A stretch of 46,890 bases of DNA from a virus. Position numbers and translations under genes: made by a program. Numbering within the stretch: position 1 is the stretch's first letter; each line of letters opens with the position of its first letter. Under the pieces are notes generated by a model, which was given only the letters and a program-made list of their open reading frames with translations, made no database searches and was not told where the DNA came from. Shown piece by piece: positions 37,745-45,503 of this stretch. The stretch spans positions 1-46,890 of IMG/VR virus record IMGVR_UViG_3300032093_000230. One strand, 5' to 3'.

Positions 37745-38503
37745 ATGGCAAGAAGAAAAAGAGGCAACAGTGACCAACCTATTGGAGTTGGTCTGACTGC
37801 GAAACAAATGAAGCGCAGAAAACCGTTAAGTTCTGAGTATCTAATTGATATTGAACCTCTTACAGACAATCAAAAACGTTTGTTTGATTCATATGTCAAT
37901 GGCAAACACATTGTTGCCTATGGTTGTGCTGGTACTGGTAAAACCTTTATTACACTCTATAATGCTCTCCAAGACGTTCTGGATGAGCAATCTCCTTACG
38001 AAAGAATCTATCTTGTCCGTTCATTAGTTGCAACAAGAGAGATTGGTTTTCTTCCTGGATCTCATGAAGATAAGGCAGATATTTACCAGATTCCTTATAA
38101 GAATATGGTGAAGTATATGTTCCAGATGCCTTCTGATGCAGACTTTGAAATGCTTTATGGTAACTTGAAGTCACAAGAAACTATTAAGTTCTGGTCCACT
38201 TCTTTCCTTCGTGGAACGACTCTTGATAACTCTATTATCATTGTAGATGAATTCCAAAACCTAAACTTCCACGAACTTGATTCGATCATCACTCGTGTTG
38301 GTGAAAACACTAAAATTTGTTTCTGTGGTGATGCATCACAATCCGACTTGCAGAAAACAAATGAGCGCAATGGTATTGTAGACTTTATGACCGTGTTGCG
38401 TAAAATGCCATCCTTTGATATAATTGAGTTTGGTGTAGATGATATTGTTCGTTCTGGACTTGTCAAAGAATACATTCTTGCAAAAATGGAAGCAGGTTTT
38501 TAA
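37745..38503 (+). CDS. phoH: PhoH-like ATPase
   Basis: The protein has 252 residues. Walker A is 'YGCAGTGKT' (about 59-67) and Walker B 'IIIVDEFQN' (about 164-172), followed by 'ICFCGDASQ', the sensor region. PhoH belongs to the phosphate-starvation set and is a hallmark of marine phages; its biochemical role is unclear and may involve RNA. It shares its stop with the next start (TAATG). Confidence 0.9.
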   Translation: MARRKRGNSDQPIGVGLTAKQMKRRKPLSSEYLIDIEPLTDNQKRLFDSYVNGKHIVAYGCAGTGKTFITLYNALQDVLDEQSPYERIYLVRSLVATREIGFLPGSHEDKADIYQIPYKNMVKYMFQMPSDADFEMLYGNLKSQETIKFWSTSFLRGTTLDNSIIIVDEFQNLNFHELDSIITRVGENTKICFCGDASQSDLQKTNERNGIVDFMTVLRKMPSFDIIEFGVDDIVRSGLVKEYILAKMEAGF

Positions 38504-39183
38504 TGTTTGATCACGTTGAATTGAATCTCCCGAAACTTGAACGGGAAACTATAGATGGTGTTCGTTATTATTCTGTACCTGATGAAGAAGAACTTCTAAG
38601 ACTGGTCTCCATTACTTCGGTGACCAGTCATTTTAATAAGGAGATCTTTGTTAACTGGCGTAAGAAAGTTGGTAACGAAGAAGCAGATCGTATTACAAAA
38701 GCGGCAACAAGTCGTGGAACTGATATGCACACGCTTGTTGAGCATCACCTCAAAAATGAAACCCTACCAAAAGTTCAACCTCTATCAGATTTTCTCTTTA
38801 AAATCTCCAAAACAGAACTCAATCGCATAAATAATATTTACGCCCTAGAAGGGTCCCTATATAGTAAGCAATTAGGTATTGCTGGGACAGTTGATTGTAT
38901 CGCTGAATATGACGGCGAGTTAGCAATAATTGACTTTAAAACTTCTAAAAAACCAAAACCACGAGAGTGGATTGAGCATTATTTTGTTCAATGTATGGCA
39001 TATGGTTGTATGCTATACGAACTGACTGGTATTTCAGTCAAAAAACTTGTAATCATTATGGCCTGCGAAAATGGAGAATGCGTCGTTTATGAAGAAAGAG
39101 ACAAATCAAAGTACATCAAACTTCTCACCGAATACATTAGAAAGTTTGTTAGAGATAAACTGGAACTCTATGGAACCGAATAA
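38503..39183 (+). CDS. RecB/Cas4-like PD-(D/E)XK nuclease
   Basis: The protein has 226 residues. 'LGIAGTVDCIAEY' (D131) and 'ELAIIDFKTSKK' (D144, K146) give the G-x-x-D...D-x-K core, and 'YFVQCMAYGCML' is the Q-x3-Y helix of RecB/Cas4-type nucleases. T4-like cyanophages carry this gene between phoH and gp33/gp59. A role in host DNA degradation or recombination is likely. The RecB relation is family knowledge; the substrate is inferred. Confidence 0.8.
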   Translation: MFDHVELNLPKLERETIDGVRYYSVPDEEELLRLVSITSVTSHFNKEIFVNWRKKVGNEEADRITKAATSRGTDMHTLVEHHLKNETLPKVQPLSDFLFKISKTELNRINNIYALEGSLYSKQLGIAGTVDCIAEYDGELAIIDFKTSKKPKPREWIEHYFVQCMAYGCMLYELTGISVKKLVIIMACENGECVVYEERDKSKYIKLLTEYIRKFVRDKLELYGTE

Positions 39184-39430
39184 AGAACTAGAACAGGCAA
39201 TAGAAAGTAAATTTTTAACACCTTCAAAATTTGCTCTTGAAATCGAAAAGATTGTTGCAGAAGAAAACTTCAACTATATTGATGCTATTTGTCATTATTG
39301 CGAACTCAATAATCTTGAAGTAGAATCTGTTACCAAACTCATTTCAAAACCACTCAAAGAAAGATTAAAGTGGGACGCAACACGTCTTAACTTTATGAAG
39401 AAAACTTCGAGAGCAAAACTGCCTATATGA
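39170..39430 (+). CDS. gp33: Late-transcription co-activator gp33
   Basis: The ATG at 39170, inside the end of the nuclease gene, gives 86 residues; a longer upstream frame runs deep into the nuclease gene and is unlikely. 'KFLTPSKFALEIEKIVAEEN' with 'IDAICHYCELNNLEVESV' and 'KPLKERLKWDATRLNFM' match cyanophage gp33. In T4, gp33 links the gp45 clamp to RNA polymerase at TATAAATA promoters, which are abundant in this window. T4 gp33 is somewhat longer. It overlaps gp59 by ATGA. Confidence 0.8.
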   Translation: MEPNKELEQAIESKFLTPSKFALEIEKIVAEENFNYIDAICHYCELNNLEVESVTKLISKPLKERLKWDATRLNFMKKTSRAKLPI

Positions 39431-40023
39431 TCGTGACTCCATTTGAAACTTATCAACATTATTTGTCACTTAAAAATCATTTCACAAATCCAAAATACGA
39501 CTTCTTTAAGTATGGTGCGAAGACTCGTGCCAGTATGACATCCTTCAATAAACGTAAGGACAAATACTGGTTCGAAAAGACAAGTCGCAAATATAATGAT
39601 AAAGAAGTCGTGGATTTTTTGGTATCAAACTTTGTAGCATCAGACACACCAGGTAATTTATGGATTGGGGAGATTATCAATTCTGGCGAAAGAACTTACG
39701 CCGATTGGATGCGGAGACAACAGAGTTTGACTTACTTGTTCAAAGAGCAAAGCAACGAATTGTTCTCGGAGATCAAATTAGAGGATGCCTTGAACTGTTC
39801 CAAAGGACACCCACCAGTTCTCAAAAAGTTTCTAAGCGGGCAGTTATCGCTAGAAACATTAACAATCTACGAAAAAATATTCCATTTTTCAAACGCTTTT
39901 GATAAAAAACTCCTAGACCCAGTGTGGGAGACCGTATCTTTAAAAATCAAAAAATATACACCGTTTCTAAATATTGATGTGTTCTCTTATAAAAAACTTT
40001 TACGGGAAATAATCAATGAGTAA
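39427..40023 (+). CDS. gp59: Helicase loader gp59
   Basis: The protein has 198 residues (T4: about 217). 'MIVTPFETYQHYLSLKNHF', 'KYDFFKYGAKTRASMTSFNK' and 'DKYWFEKTSRKYNDKEVVDF' are characteristic. gp59 loads the gp41 helicase on gp32-coated DNA at forks and recombination intermediates. It is translationally coupled to gp33 before and to the DUF1825 gene after it (8-nt overlap). gp32, its partner, is encoded nearby. Confidence 0.9.
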   Translation: MIVTPFETYQHYLSLKNHFTNPKYDFFKYGAKTRASMTSFNKRKDKYWFEKTSRKYNDKEVVDFLVSNFVASDTPGNLWIGEIINSGERTYADWMRRQQSLTYLFKEQSNELFSEIKLEDALNCSKGHPPVLKKFLSGQLSLETLTIYEKIFHFSNAFDKKLLDPVWETVSLKIKKYTPFLNIDVFSYKKLLREIINE

Positions 40024-40348
40024 CTTTTTTGACTCTGATATTATTCAAGAAGAACTGAAAGAAATCAACAAGTTGCAAGAAGATATCTACGGAAGTATTT
40101 TAACTTTCGGTATGATGGACCGTGAAACCAAGTTGGAACACATTGAAAAACTTGAACTCTTGCTAGAAAAGCAAAGAGTGATGTATACTAGGTTATCCCT
40201 TTCAGATGACCCACAAGCGGTTGAGATGAAAGAGAACCTACGCAAGTCAGTTGCCCTGATGGGATTCCCACCAGAAACTGATATGAGTTTACTTTTCAGT
40301 AGTATGAATAAGACCATCGAATCCCTCAAACAATATCTTGACAGGTGA
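40016..40348 (+). CDS. DUF1825 family protein
   Basis: The protein has 110 residues, mostly helical. 'NFFDSDIIQEELKEINKLQE', 'DRETKLEHIEKLELLLEKQR' and 'MGFPPETDMSLLFSSMNKTI' follow the cyanobacterial DUF1825 proteins throughout. The family is practically limited to cyanobacteria and their phages, so it is a strong host marker. Function unknown; its place between gp59 and gp32 suggests a link to replication, but that is only context. Confidence 0.85.
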   Translation: MSNFFDSDIIQEELKEINKLQEDIYGSILTFGMMDRETKLEHIEKLELLLEKQRVMYTRLSLSDDPQAVEMKENLRKSVALMGFPPETDMSLLFSSMNKTIESLKQYLDR

Positions 40349-40366
40349 TTCAATTTTCGCTATACT
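40338..40366 (+). promoter_or_regulatory. Sigma70 promoter of gp32
   Basis: TTGACA (40338-40343, perfect), 17-bp spacer, TATACT (40361-40366). The -35 lies in the last codons of the DUF1825 gene. Predicted start near 40373, leader about 39 nt with GAGG before the ATG. Confidence 0.85.
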
Positions 40367-40411
40367 ATCCAAGTAAATCCCCCGAATCCAAACTAATCCG
40401 AGGTAATCCAA

Positions 40412-41338
40412 ATGTCATTTTCCGACCTTAAAAAGCAATCCAAACTTGGCAATCTTACTGCCAAACTGGTCAAAGAAGTTGAAAAAATGAATAATAACAG
40501 CGGTTCGTCTGACGACCGTGTGTGGAAACTAGATGTAGATAAGAGCGGCAATGGTTATGCCGTGATCCGTTTCCTCCCTGCTCCTAACGGTGAAGACCTG
40601 CCGTTCGTGAAACTCTATTCCCACGCCTTCCAAGGTCCTGGTGGTTGGTATATTGAGAACTCCCTGACTACTCTGGGTCAGAAGGATCCCGTATCGGAAC
40701 TGAACTCCGAACTGTGGAACAACGGTACTGATGCTGGTAAGGAACTTGCCCGTAAGCAGAAGCGTAAACTGACCTATGTTTCCAACATCTATGTGGTAAA
40801 GGATCCTGCTAACCCTGCTAATGAAGGTAAGGTCTTCCTGTTCAAGTATGGTAAGAAGATCTTTGATAAACTCACCGCTGCAATGCAACCTGAGTTTGAA
40901 GATGAGGAAGCAATCGATCCGTTTGACTTCTGGCAAGGTGCTAACTTCAAACTGAAAGCAAAGAACGTTGCTGGTTATCGTAACTACGATTCTTCCGAGT
41001 TTGCACGTCCAGAAGCACTTTTGGATGATGACGAAGCAATGGAAGCAATCTGGAAGAAGCAGTATTCTCTTGCTGAACTCGTCGCTGCTGATCAGTTTAA
41101 ATCTTACGATGAACTGAAAAAGCGTCTTGATTATGTGCTGGGTAACAAAGGCACTCCCCGTTATCAAGATCCTGACGTTGCCGATGAAGAAGAGTATTCC
41201 CGTGGTCCTGTGAAGGATCTTGATGAAGATCTTCGCAGTGAACTCAACAATCTGAAACCTACCACTCGCCGTGCTGCTGTGGAGGAAGATGAGGATGACG
41301 ATGCACTTTCCTACTTCGCCCGCTTGGCAGAAGACTGA
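40412..41338 (+). CDS. gp32: Single-stranded DNA-binding protein gp32
   Basis: The protein has 308 residues (T4: 301). The basic N-terminus 'DLKKQSKLGNLTAKLVKEVE' matches the cooperativity (LAST-type) segment. The OB core includes 'GYAVIRFLPAP' and 'VKLYSHAFQGPGGWYIENSL'. The acidic C-terminal tail ends 'VEEDEDDDALSYFARLAED'. It binds and protects ssDNA in replication, repair and recombination. No cysteine is visible anywhere, so the zinc site of T4 gp32 (one His, three Cys) is absent. The gene is more GC-rich in codon choice than its neighbours, as expected for high expression. Confidence 0.95.
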   Translation: MSFSDLKKQSKLGNLTAKLVKEVEKMNNNSGSSDDRVWKLDVDKSGNGYAVIRFLPAPNGEDLPFVKLYSHAFQGPGGWYIENSLTTLGQKDPVSELNSELWNNGTDAGKELARKQKRKLTYVSNIYVVKDPANPANEGKVFLFKYGKKIFDKLTAAMQPEFEDEEAIDPFDFWQGANFKLKAKNVAGYRNYDSSEFARPEALLDDDEAMEAIWKKQYSLAELVAADQFKSYDELKKRLDYVLGNKGTPRYQDPDVADEEEYSRGPVKDLDEDLRSELNNLKPTTRRAAVEEDEDDDALSYFARLAED

Positions 41339-41352
41339 TTAAGTGCTATAAT
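41324..41352 (+). promoter_or_regulatory. Sigma70 promoter (extended -10) for the Mom-like gene
   Basis: TTGGCA (41324-41329) inside the gp32 coding end, 17-bp spacer, TATAAT (41347-41352) with a TGC extension. Predicted start near 41359 falls within the left stem of the gp32 terminator. Confidence 0.8.
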
Positions 41353-41355
41353 ACT

Positions 41356-41382
41356 GGGGAGGCAAGGGTCTCCCCTTTTTTT
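41356..41382 (+). terminator. Intrinsic terminator after gp32
   Basis: GGGGAG (41356-41361), 8-base loop, CTCCCC (41370-41375), seven T (41376-41382). The T run ends directly at the ATG of the next gene. Confidence 0.9.
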
Positions 41383-42000
41383 ATGAAGTCTGATTTTTAC
41401 ATTGATAGAATTACTAAGCAGCAAGCGGGAGAACTGCTGCTGAAATATCATTATCTGAAAGATATATCTAAGGGATTTAAGTCTGGTTATAACTATGGTC
41501 TTTTCAAGAAAAATGAATTCTCTCCACTAAATATTGGAGGTTTACAGGGAGTCTGCATCTTCACAGGACTTCCAGTTCCAGAAATAGCAAAAGGAGCATT
41601 TGGTCTTGAACGAAACCAACAACAAGGACTCTTTGAACTCTCTCGACTCTGTATCCACCCAGATACACAGTCACAAGAGTACAACATTACTTCTTGGTTC
41701 GTTGCAAAAGCGATTAGACAATTTCGCAAGGATACAAGCGTCTCAGCAATCATTTCTTACGCGGATTCTGATTTTCACGATGGTACAATTTATCGTGCTT
41801 GCAACTTTAAATATTGCGGTCTTACAGACGCAAAAAAAGATTTTTACTTTGCAGACGGCACCAAACATTCAAGAGGTAAAATAAAAGGTGCTGAGGGAGA
41901 ATGGAAAGAACGCTCCCGCAAGCACCGTTATGTTATGATGTTTGATAAAAAGTTAAATCTCTTATGGTCAGACGATACGGTTGTTCTCCGTTCTGATTAG
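41383..42000 (+). CDS. Mom-like DNA modification protein
   Basis: The protein has 205 residues. 'LLLKYHYLKDISKGFKSGYN' (about 18-37), 'FELSRLCIHPD' (84-94), 'ISYADSDFHDGTIYRACNFK' (124-143) with 'YCGLTD', and the late 'RSRKHRYVMMF' correspond in order to phage Mu Mom. Mom belongs to the GNAT fold and converts adenine in phage DNA to a carbamoylmethyl derivative, shielding it from restriction. Here it has its own host-type promoter. The ATG directly follows the gp32 terminator's T run, without a good ribosome site. Its 3' end overlaps the convergent gp53 gene by 33 nt. Family call is strong; the chemistry here is inferred. Confidence 0.75.
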   Translation: MKSDFYIDRITKQQAGELLLKYHYLKDISKGFKSGYNYGLFKKNEFSPLNIGGLQGVCIFTGLPVPEIAKGAFGLERNQQQGLFELSRLCIHPDTQSQEYNITSWFVAKAIRQFRKDTSVSAIISYADSDFHDGTIYRACNFKYCGLTDAKKDFYFADGTKHSRGKIKGAEGEWKERSRKHRYVMMFDKKLNLLWSDDTVVLRSD

Positions 42001-42663
42001 TTTTTTATCAACATATTGAGAACTTTTTCCATAATTCATAATAACTCTCATATCATTCAGGAATTGTTGTAAGTATCCTACTTTCAAAATATAAATTTGT
42101 CTTTTTTCTTCATTTCTAATTGATTCGTATTCATAATTAGATACACCTATAACTGGATTTATTTCACCTGTTGAGTCTGGTGTAAATACTTGATTTTCAT
42201 TTGCACCAATACTTGTATAGGTAGAACCAGCGGAAACTACTATTTTAAAGTTGGAATCAACTTTTTGCCCCCTTTGTAATATTAATCTTCCTTTCTGATC
42301 TCTTACTTCAACAGTCTCATAGTGATGAATATCATTTAAATTTTGGGTAGTATATTTATTTTCTGCATATACATATAGATCACGATTTGAAAGAGGCCAT
42401 TGATCCCGTACATTTATAATTCCTGCTGTAAGAAGAACTACCCAATCATAATCAGCACTACCATAAACTAGTTGAGCAACAGTATCTGGTCTTGCACCTT
42501 CAGGTATTTGAAATTTATCAAACAGAGTTGCCTTATCTTGCAACCAATCTAAAAGTTTGACTCTACGAAATAAATTTTTAATTCTTACATAATCTCGTGA
42601 AGAATTTTTATGTGAAAGAGGTGATGGTATTTCTACGTCTGGTAGTTCTCTAAAATAACTCAT
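41968..42663 (-). CDS. gp53: Baseplate wedge protein gp53
   Basis: The protein has 231 residues (T4: 196). 'IPSPLSHKNSSRDYVRIKNL', 'FRRVKLLDWLQDKATLFDKF' and 'PDTVAQLVYGSADYDWVVLL' with 'NVRDQWPLS' are typical of gp53. It holds wedges together around the hub; the fold is LysM-like in part. It follows gp48 with a 1-nt gap. The last 11 codons are complementary to the end of the Mom-like gene. Confidence 0.85.
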   Translation of the reverse strand: MSYFRELPDVEIPSPLSHKNSSRDYVRIKNLFRRVKLLDWLQDKATLFDKFQIPEGARPDTVAQLVYGSADYDWVVLLTAGIINVRDQWPLSNRDLYVYAENKYTTQNLNDIHHYETVEVRDQKGRLILQRGQKVDSNFKIVVSAGSTYTSIGANENQVFTPDSTGEINPVIGVSNYEYESIRNEEKRQIYILKVGYLQQFLNDMRVIMNYGKSSQYVDKKLIRTENNRIV

Positions 42664-42664
42664 T

Positions 42665-43675
42665 TTAGTAACCTACTCCTTCTTGTGCTTCTGGTTCGAG
42701 ATAATCTTCTGCGTAAATCGGGTTGATTTCTTTAAATGCCAAAGCCATTTGCATATGAACTGGTGCTCCATCTTCATATGTTGAATAAGTTCCAGATGCA
42801 GTATAGTTTACAGAAACATCAGTTAATGCACAGGGTTTAAATGTATTTAAAAACTGATGTTTTCTAGGACCAGTTTTATATGTTAATTGATATACACTGG
42901 GAGCACTTATAAACAATCCAGCATTAGTGTTACTTCCAGATCCAGCTCCACCATTTTTGGCAGACATTGTTTGTTTAAGGGTTCTGATAATTTGTTTAAC
43001 TTCTTCTGCTTCTACTCTTGATCTTGGTGCAAGGTCAAATGTAAATTGGAACGAACGTAGGTTTACACCTTGAAAGAGAAGTTCAAGATTTGAATTAAGA
43101 ACTTGTCCAGTTGCTCTCGATATAAGACTTGTTACACTTACATTACCACCAAGAGCACTTAATGCTTTACCTGAAATTGCAGTTTGTATTGCTTTTTGTA
43201 GTTGTGGATCGTTAAATGCATCTGAACTTTTTTTAAAAAATTCAATAATTTTATCTCCAGTATCAAGTGGATTTTCTTGAACTGCATTCCCAAGACCAAG
43301 ACCAGCAGCTTCAAATGGATTTAATGTATCTTCACCCCAAGATACTGAAGACGTATCACTAATATTTTGTGGTATTGGTAGAATTATGTAATGTGTTGGA
43401 CTAACTTTATTTGCTTTTTGCCTTTGTTGTGCTGTTGGTATTTGAACTGGTGGTCCAAAATTAAGTCCACCAGCAATATAATCAAATATTTTTATCTCCA
43501 AATAATCTGCTGTATTGTCTAAACTTTTCAGTGGATATCTAAAACTCTTTTTTCCACCACCAGAATTTAAAGAACTAGACGCTGTTGCTCCCGCATAGGC
43601 ATTTGCATATGCATTTTGTGTTGCAGCAGTGGTGTATGCATTGCTCCCAATAGGAGCACCAACATTAAGGGGCAT
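42665..43675 (-). CDS. gp48: Baseplate tail-tube cap gp48
   Basis: The protein has 336 residues (T4: 364). The low-complexity Ala/Tyr start ('TTAATQNAYANAYAGATASS') is followed by 'SFRYPLKSLDNTADYLEIKI', 'THYIILPIPQNISDTSSVSW' and, in the second half, 'VNLRSFQFTFDLAPRSRVEA' plus 'YEDGAPVHMQMALAFKEINP'. These match cyanophage gp48, which with gp54 primes the tail tube on the hub. It has a minus-strand late promoter 18 nt upstream. Confidence 0.8.
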   Translation of the reverse strand: MPLNVGAPIGSNAYTTAATQNAYANAYAGATASSSLNSGGGKKSFRYPLKSLDNTADYLEIKIFDYIAGGLNFGPPVQIPTAQQRQKANKVSPTHYIILPIPQNISDTSSVSWGEDTLNPFEAAGLGLGNAVQENPLDTGDKIIEFFKKSSDAFNDPQLQKAIQTAISGKALSALGGNVSVTSLISRATGQVLNSNLELLFQGVNLRSFQFTFDLAPRSRVEAEEVKQIIRTLKQTMSAKNGGAGSGSNTNAGLFISAPSVYQLTYKTGPRKHQFLNTFKPCALTDVSVNYTASGTYSTYEDGAPVHMQMALAFKEINPIYAEDYLEPEAQEGVGY

Positions 43676-43688
43676 TTATACTACTTTT

Positions 43689-44129
43689 TTAAGTATTTAG
43701 ACGAAAATTTGCAAAAGGTATTGCCTGCAAATCTTTGATTTCAGAAGAATAAACCTCATAAACAGAACCAACAACTTCATTCCAAGTATATTGACGAGTT
43801 TCACCCCAATGCATATTTAAACCTCTAAATCCCCACTCAAAAACATCAGTCACTGCAACTAGTGGATTTTGGTCATATCTAATATTTGGTGTTTTGGCAT
43901 TGTAAACGAAAATATAAAACTTACCCACCTGAGGAACTTTTCCACTCTCTTGTACAACTTCTAAAAGTTCAAGCATCAAGTCATCACCACTTTCTTTTCC
44001 GGTAATATTGTCTAAAACGGAACGAACTCTATTGCGATTGGTATCAGTATCCGTTGGATTTTTTGCCGATCTCTGTTCAGCAAGTTTTCTTCTTTGTGAC
44101 TGGAGTAGAGTTTCTCTCTTTTCTGCCAT
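43689..44129 (-). CDS. Conserved hypothetical virion-region protein
   Basis: The protein has 146 residues. 'AEKRETLLQSQRRKLAEQRS' is a basic helix. The core has 'VPQVGKFYIFVYNAKTPNIR', 'DVFEWGFRGLNMHWGETRQY' and 'VYEVYSSEIKDLQAIPFANF'. Proteins with this core lie between gp48 and gp4 in related marine phages; I know of no assigned function. It overlaps the gp4 stop by 1 nt (TAATG), so it is made with gp4. A tail or head-completion role is inferred from context. Confidence 0.7.
   Translation of the reverse strand: MAEKRETLLQSQRRKLAEQRSAKNPTDTDTNRNRVRSVLDNITGKESGDDLMLELLEVVQESGKVPQVGKFYIFVYNAKTPNIRYDQNPLVAVTDVFEWGFRGLNMHWGETRQYTWNEVVGSVYEVYSSEIKDLQAIPFANFRLNT
43694..43701 (-). promoter_or_regulatory. 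Late promoter, minus strand, TCTAAATA
   Basis: Read on the minus strand (TATTTAGA on plus). It covers the last codons of the 43689 gene and lies 18 nt before the gp48 start at 43675. Confidence 0.7.
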
Positions 44130-44566
44130 TACTTGATACCTAACTCGTTCTCTGTTAGAACTTTAAATTCATAACCACGATCCGCACACCATTCTCTTGC
44201 CGCTGCCCACTTTGCCTGATTCTTGGCATACTCATATGCTTCATATAAGTATCCTTTTGTTTGTCTTTTCGGTTTAGGTGGTGGAACAGTTTGTCTTTTT
44301 GGTTTAATCTCGATCACATATTTTTTGATTGTTCCATTCTCCTCTTTAACTTTTATAATAAAGTCTGGAAAGTACCTGTGAGGTTTTCCATCAATAGGAG
44401 AACGATAAACAACACACTTTTCTTCCGATGCCCACTCCAAAACATTTTCATTCAAATCACAGTATACACAAAACTTTCTCTCCCACAATGATCTGTATAT
44501 GATGTTTGTGGGATCTCCTTTATATTTTTCTGGATATGATGGTTTGTATTTTCCCTTATACGACAT
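44129..44566 (-). CDS. gp4: Head completion protein gp4
   Basis: The protein has 145 residues (T4: about 150). 'GKYKPSYPEKYKGDPTNIIY', 'RSLWERKFCVYCD', 'SPIDGKPHRYFPDFIIKV' and 'KYVIEIKPKRQT' follow gp4 closely, with the TnsA/VSR-like nuclease core (D in 'YFPDF', E-x-K in 'VIEIKPK'). In T4 it is needed for finishing heads before tail joining. It is first in the minus-strand late operon. Confidence 0.9.
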   Translation of the reverse strand: MSYKGKYKPSYPEKYKGDPTNIIYRSLWERKFCVYCDLNENVLEWASEEKCVVYRSPIDGKPHRYFPDFIIKVKEENGTIKKYVIEIKPKRQTVPPPKPKRQTKGYLYEAYEYAKNQAKWAAAREWCADRGYEFKVLTENELGIK

Positions 44567-44573
44567 CTAAATA
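44566..44573 (+). promoter_or_regulatory. Late promoter, plus strand, TCTAAATA
   Basis: The element lies 28 nt before the GTG start at 44602 and directly covers the first base of the divergent gp4 gene. Confidence 0.75.
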
Positions 44574-44593
44574 ACTAAAATACTCATAATAGG

Positions 44594-44601
44594 TATTTAG
44601 A
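44594..44601 (-). promoter_or_regulatory. Late promoter, minus strand, TCTAAATA
   Basis: Read on the minus strand; 27 nt before the gp4 start at 44566. It abuts the GTG start of gp54 on the other strand. Confidence 0.75.
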
Positions 44602-45474
44602 GTGCCCGCACCAAGACCAAGAAAAATATCAGAGTTTAAACCACTTTTTACAAATCTTGCACAGACTTCACATTATCAGGTAGTTTTTGGTGGTTTATCA
44701 GGACCTTTAAGATCATATTTAAGATTAAGAGGAATTGATTCACGATTTATTGGTGAATCAGTTGGACTTCTTTGCAATTCTGCATCTTTACCAGGAAGTT
44801 CTTTTGCGACTGCTGATATTGTTGGAAATTATACTGGTGTTGCAGAGAAAATGGCACACACTAGAACTTTTACTCAGATTGATTTAGAGTTTTATGTTGA
44901 CCGATCATATAAAACTTTAAAGTTTTTAGAACACTGGATGGAGTTTATTTCCAGTGGTTCTAGGGAGCAACCCTACCAGGATGGGTATTATTTTAGAATG
45001 AGATATCCTGATGAATATAAGTGTAGTGCTTCAAGAATCATAAAATTTGATCGAGATTATAGAAATTATATTGAGTATACTTTCTATGGTTTATTCCCAC
45101 TTACTTTAAACTCGACTGCAATATCTTACGAATCATCTGGAATTTTAAAGGCAAGTGCATCATTTAATTATGAGAGATATGTTTGTGGAAGAACATATAG
45201 TTTTGATATTGCCAGAAGAGAAGATAATAATCAAGTTTCTGAAATATCAACTAATTTCTTAAACGAAACGAGTTCAAATCGTCCAGTGTATGTTCCAGTA
45301 TCTGCTGGTGCAGCTGGCGCTGGTGGAGTTAGATTTAGACCATCTAATGTTTCGACGGGTGAAGCAATCGTTACTGGACAAATTTATGATACTATTTCTG
45401 GTGGATTCTTTGGTGGATCTTCCAACAACTCAAATTCAGCAAACTCTGTAATAGGATCTAGAAGAGTTCTCTAA
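44602..45474 (+). CDS. gp54: Baseplate tail-tube initiator gp54-like protein
   Basis: The protein has 290 residues (T4: 320), with a GTG start ('MPAPRPRKISEFKPLFTNLA'). 'SHYQVVFGGLSGPLRSYLRL', 'CNSASLPGSSFATADIVGNY' and 'TQIDLEFYVDRSYKTLKFLE' are tail-tube-fold features, also found in gp19 relatives; its place among gp4, gp48, gp53 and gp26 favours gp54. It sits on the gp48 cap and starts tube growth. The Gly/Ser-rich C-terminus ('SGGFFGGSSNNSNSAN') is unusual for gp54. Confidence 0.75.
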   Translation: MPAPRPRKISEFKPLFTNLAQTSHYQVVFGGLSGPLRSYLRLRGIDSRFIGESVGLLCNSASLPGSSFATADIVGNYTGVAEKMAHTRTFTQIDLEFYVDRSYKTLKFLEHWMEFISSGSREQPYQDGYYFRMRYPDEYKCSASRIIKFDRDYRNYIEYTFYGLFPLTLNSTAISYESSGILKASASFNYERYVCGRTYSFDIARREDNNQVSEISTNFLNETSSNRPVYVPVSAGAAGAGGVRFRPSNVSTGEAIVTGQIYDTISGGFFGGSSNNSNSANSVIGSRRVL

Positions 45475-45477
45475 ATA
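45470..45477 (+). promoter_or_regulatory. Late promoter (-10), TCTAAATA
   Basis: The element overlaps the gp54 stop codon, 26 nt before the ATG at 45504; GTAAGGA precedes the start. Confidence 0.75.
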
Positions 45478-45503
45478 TCTTTATCTGATTTGTAAGGATT
45501 ATT

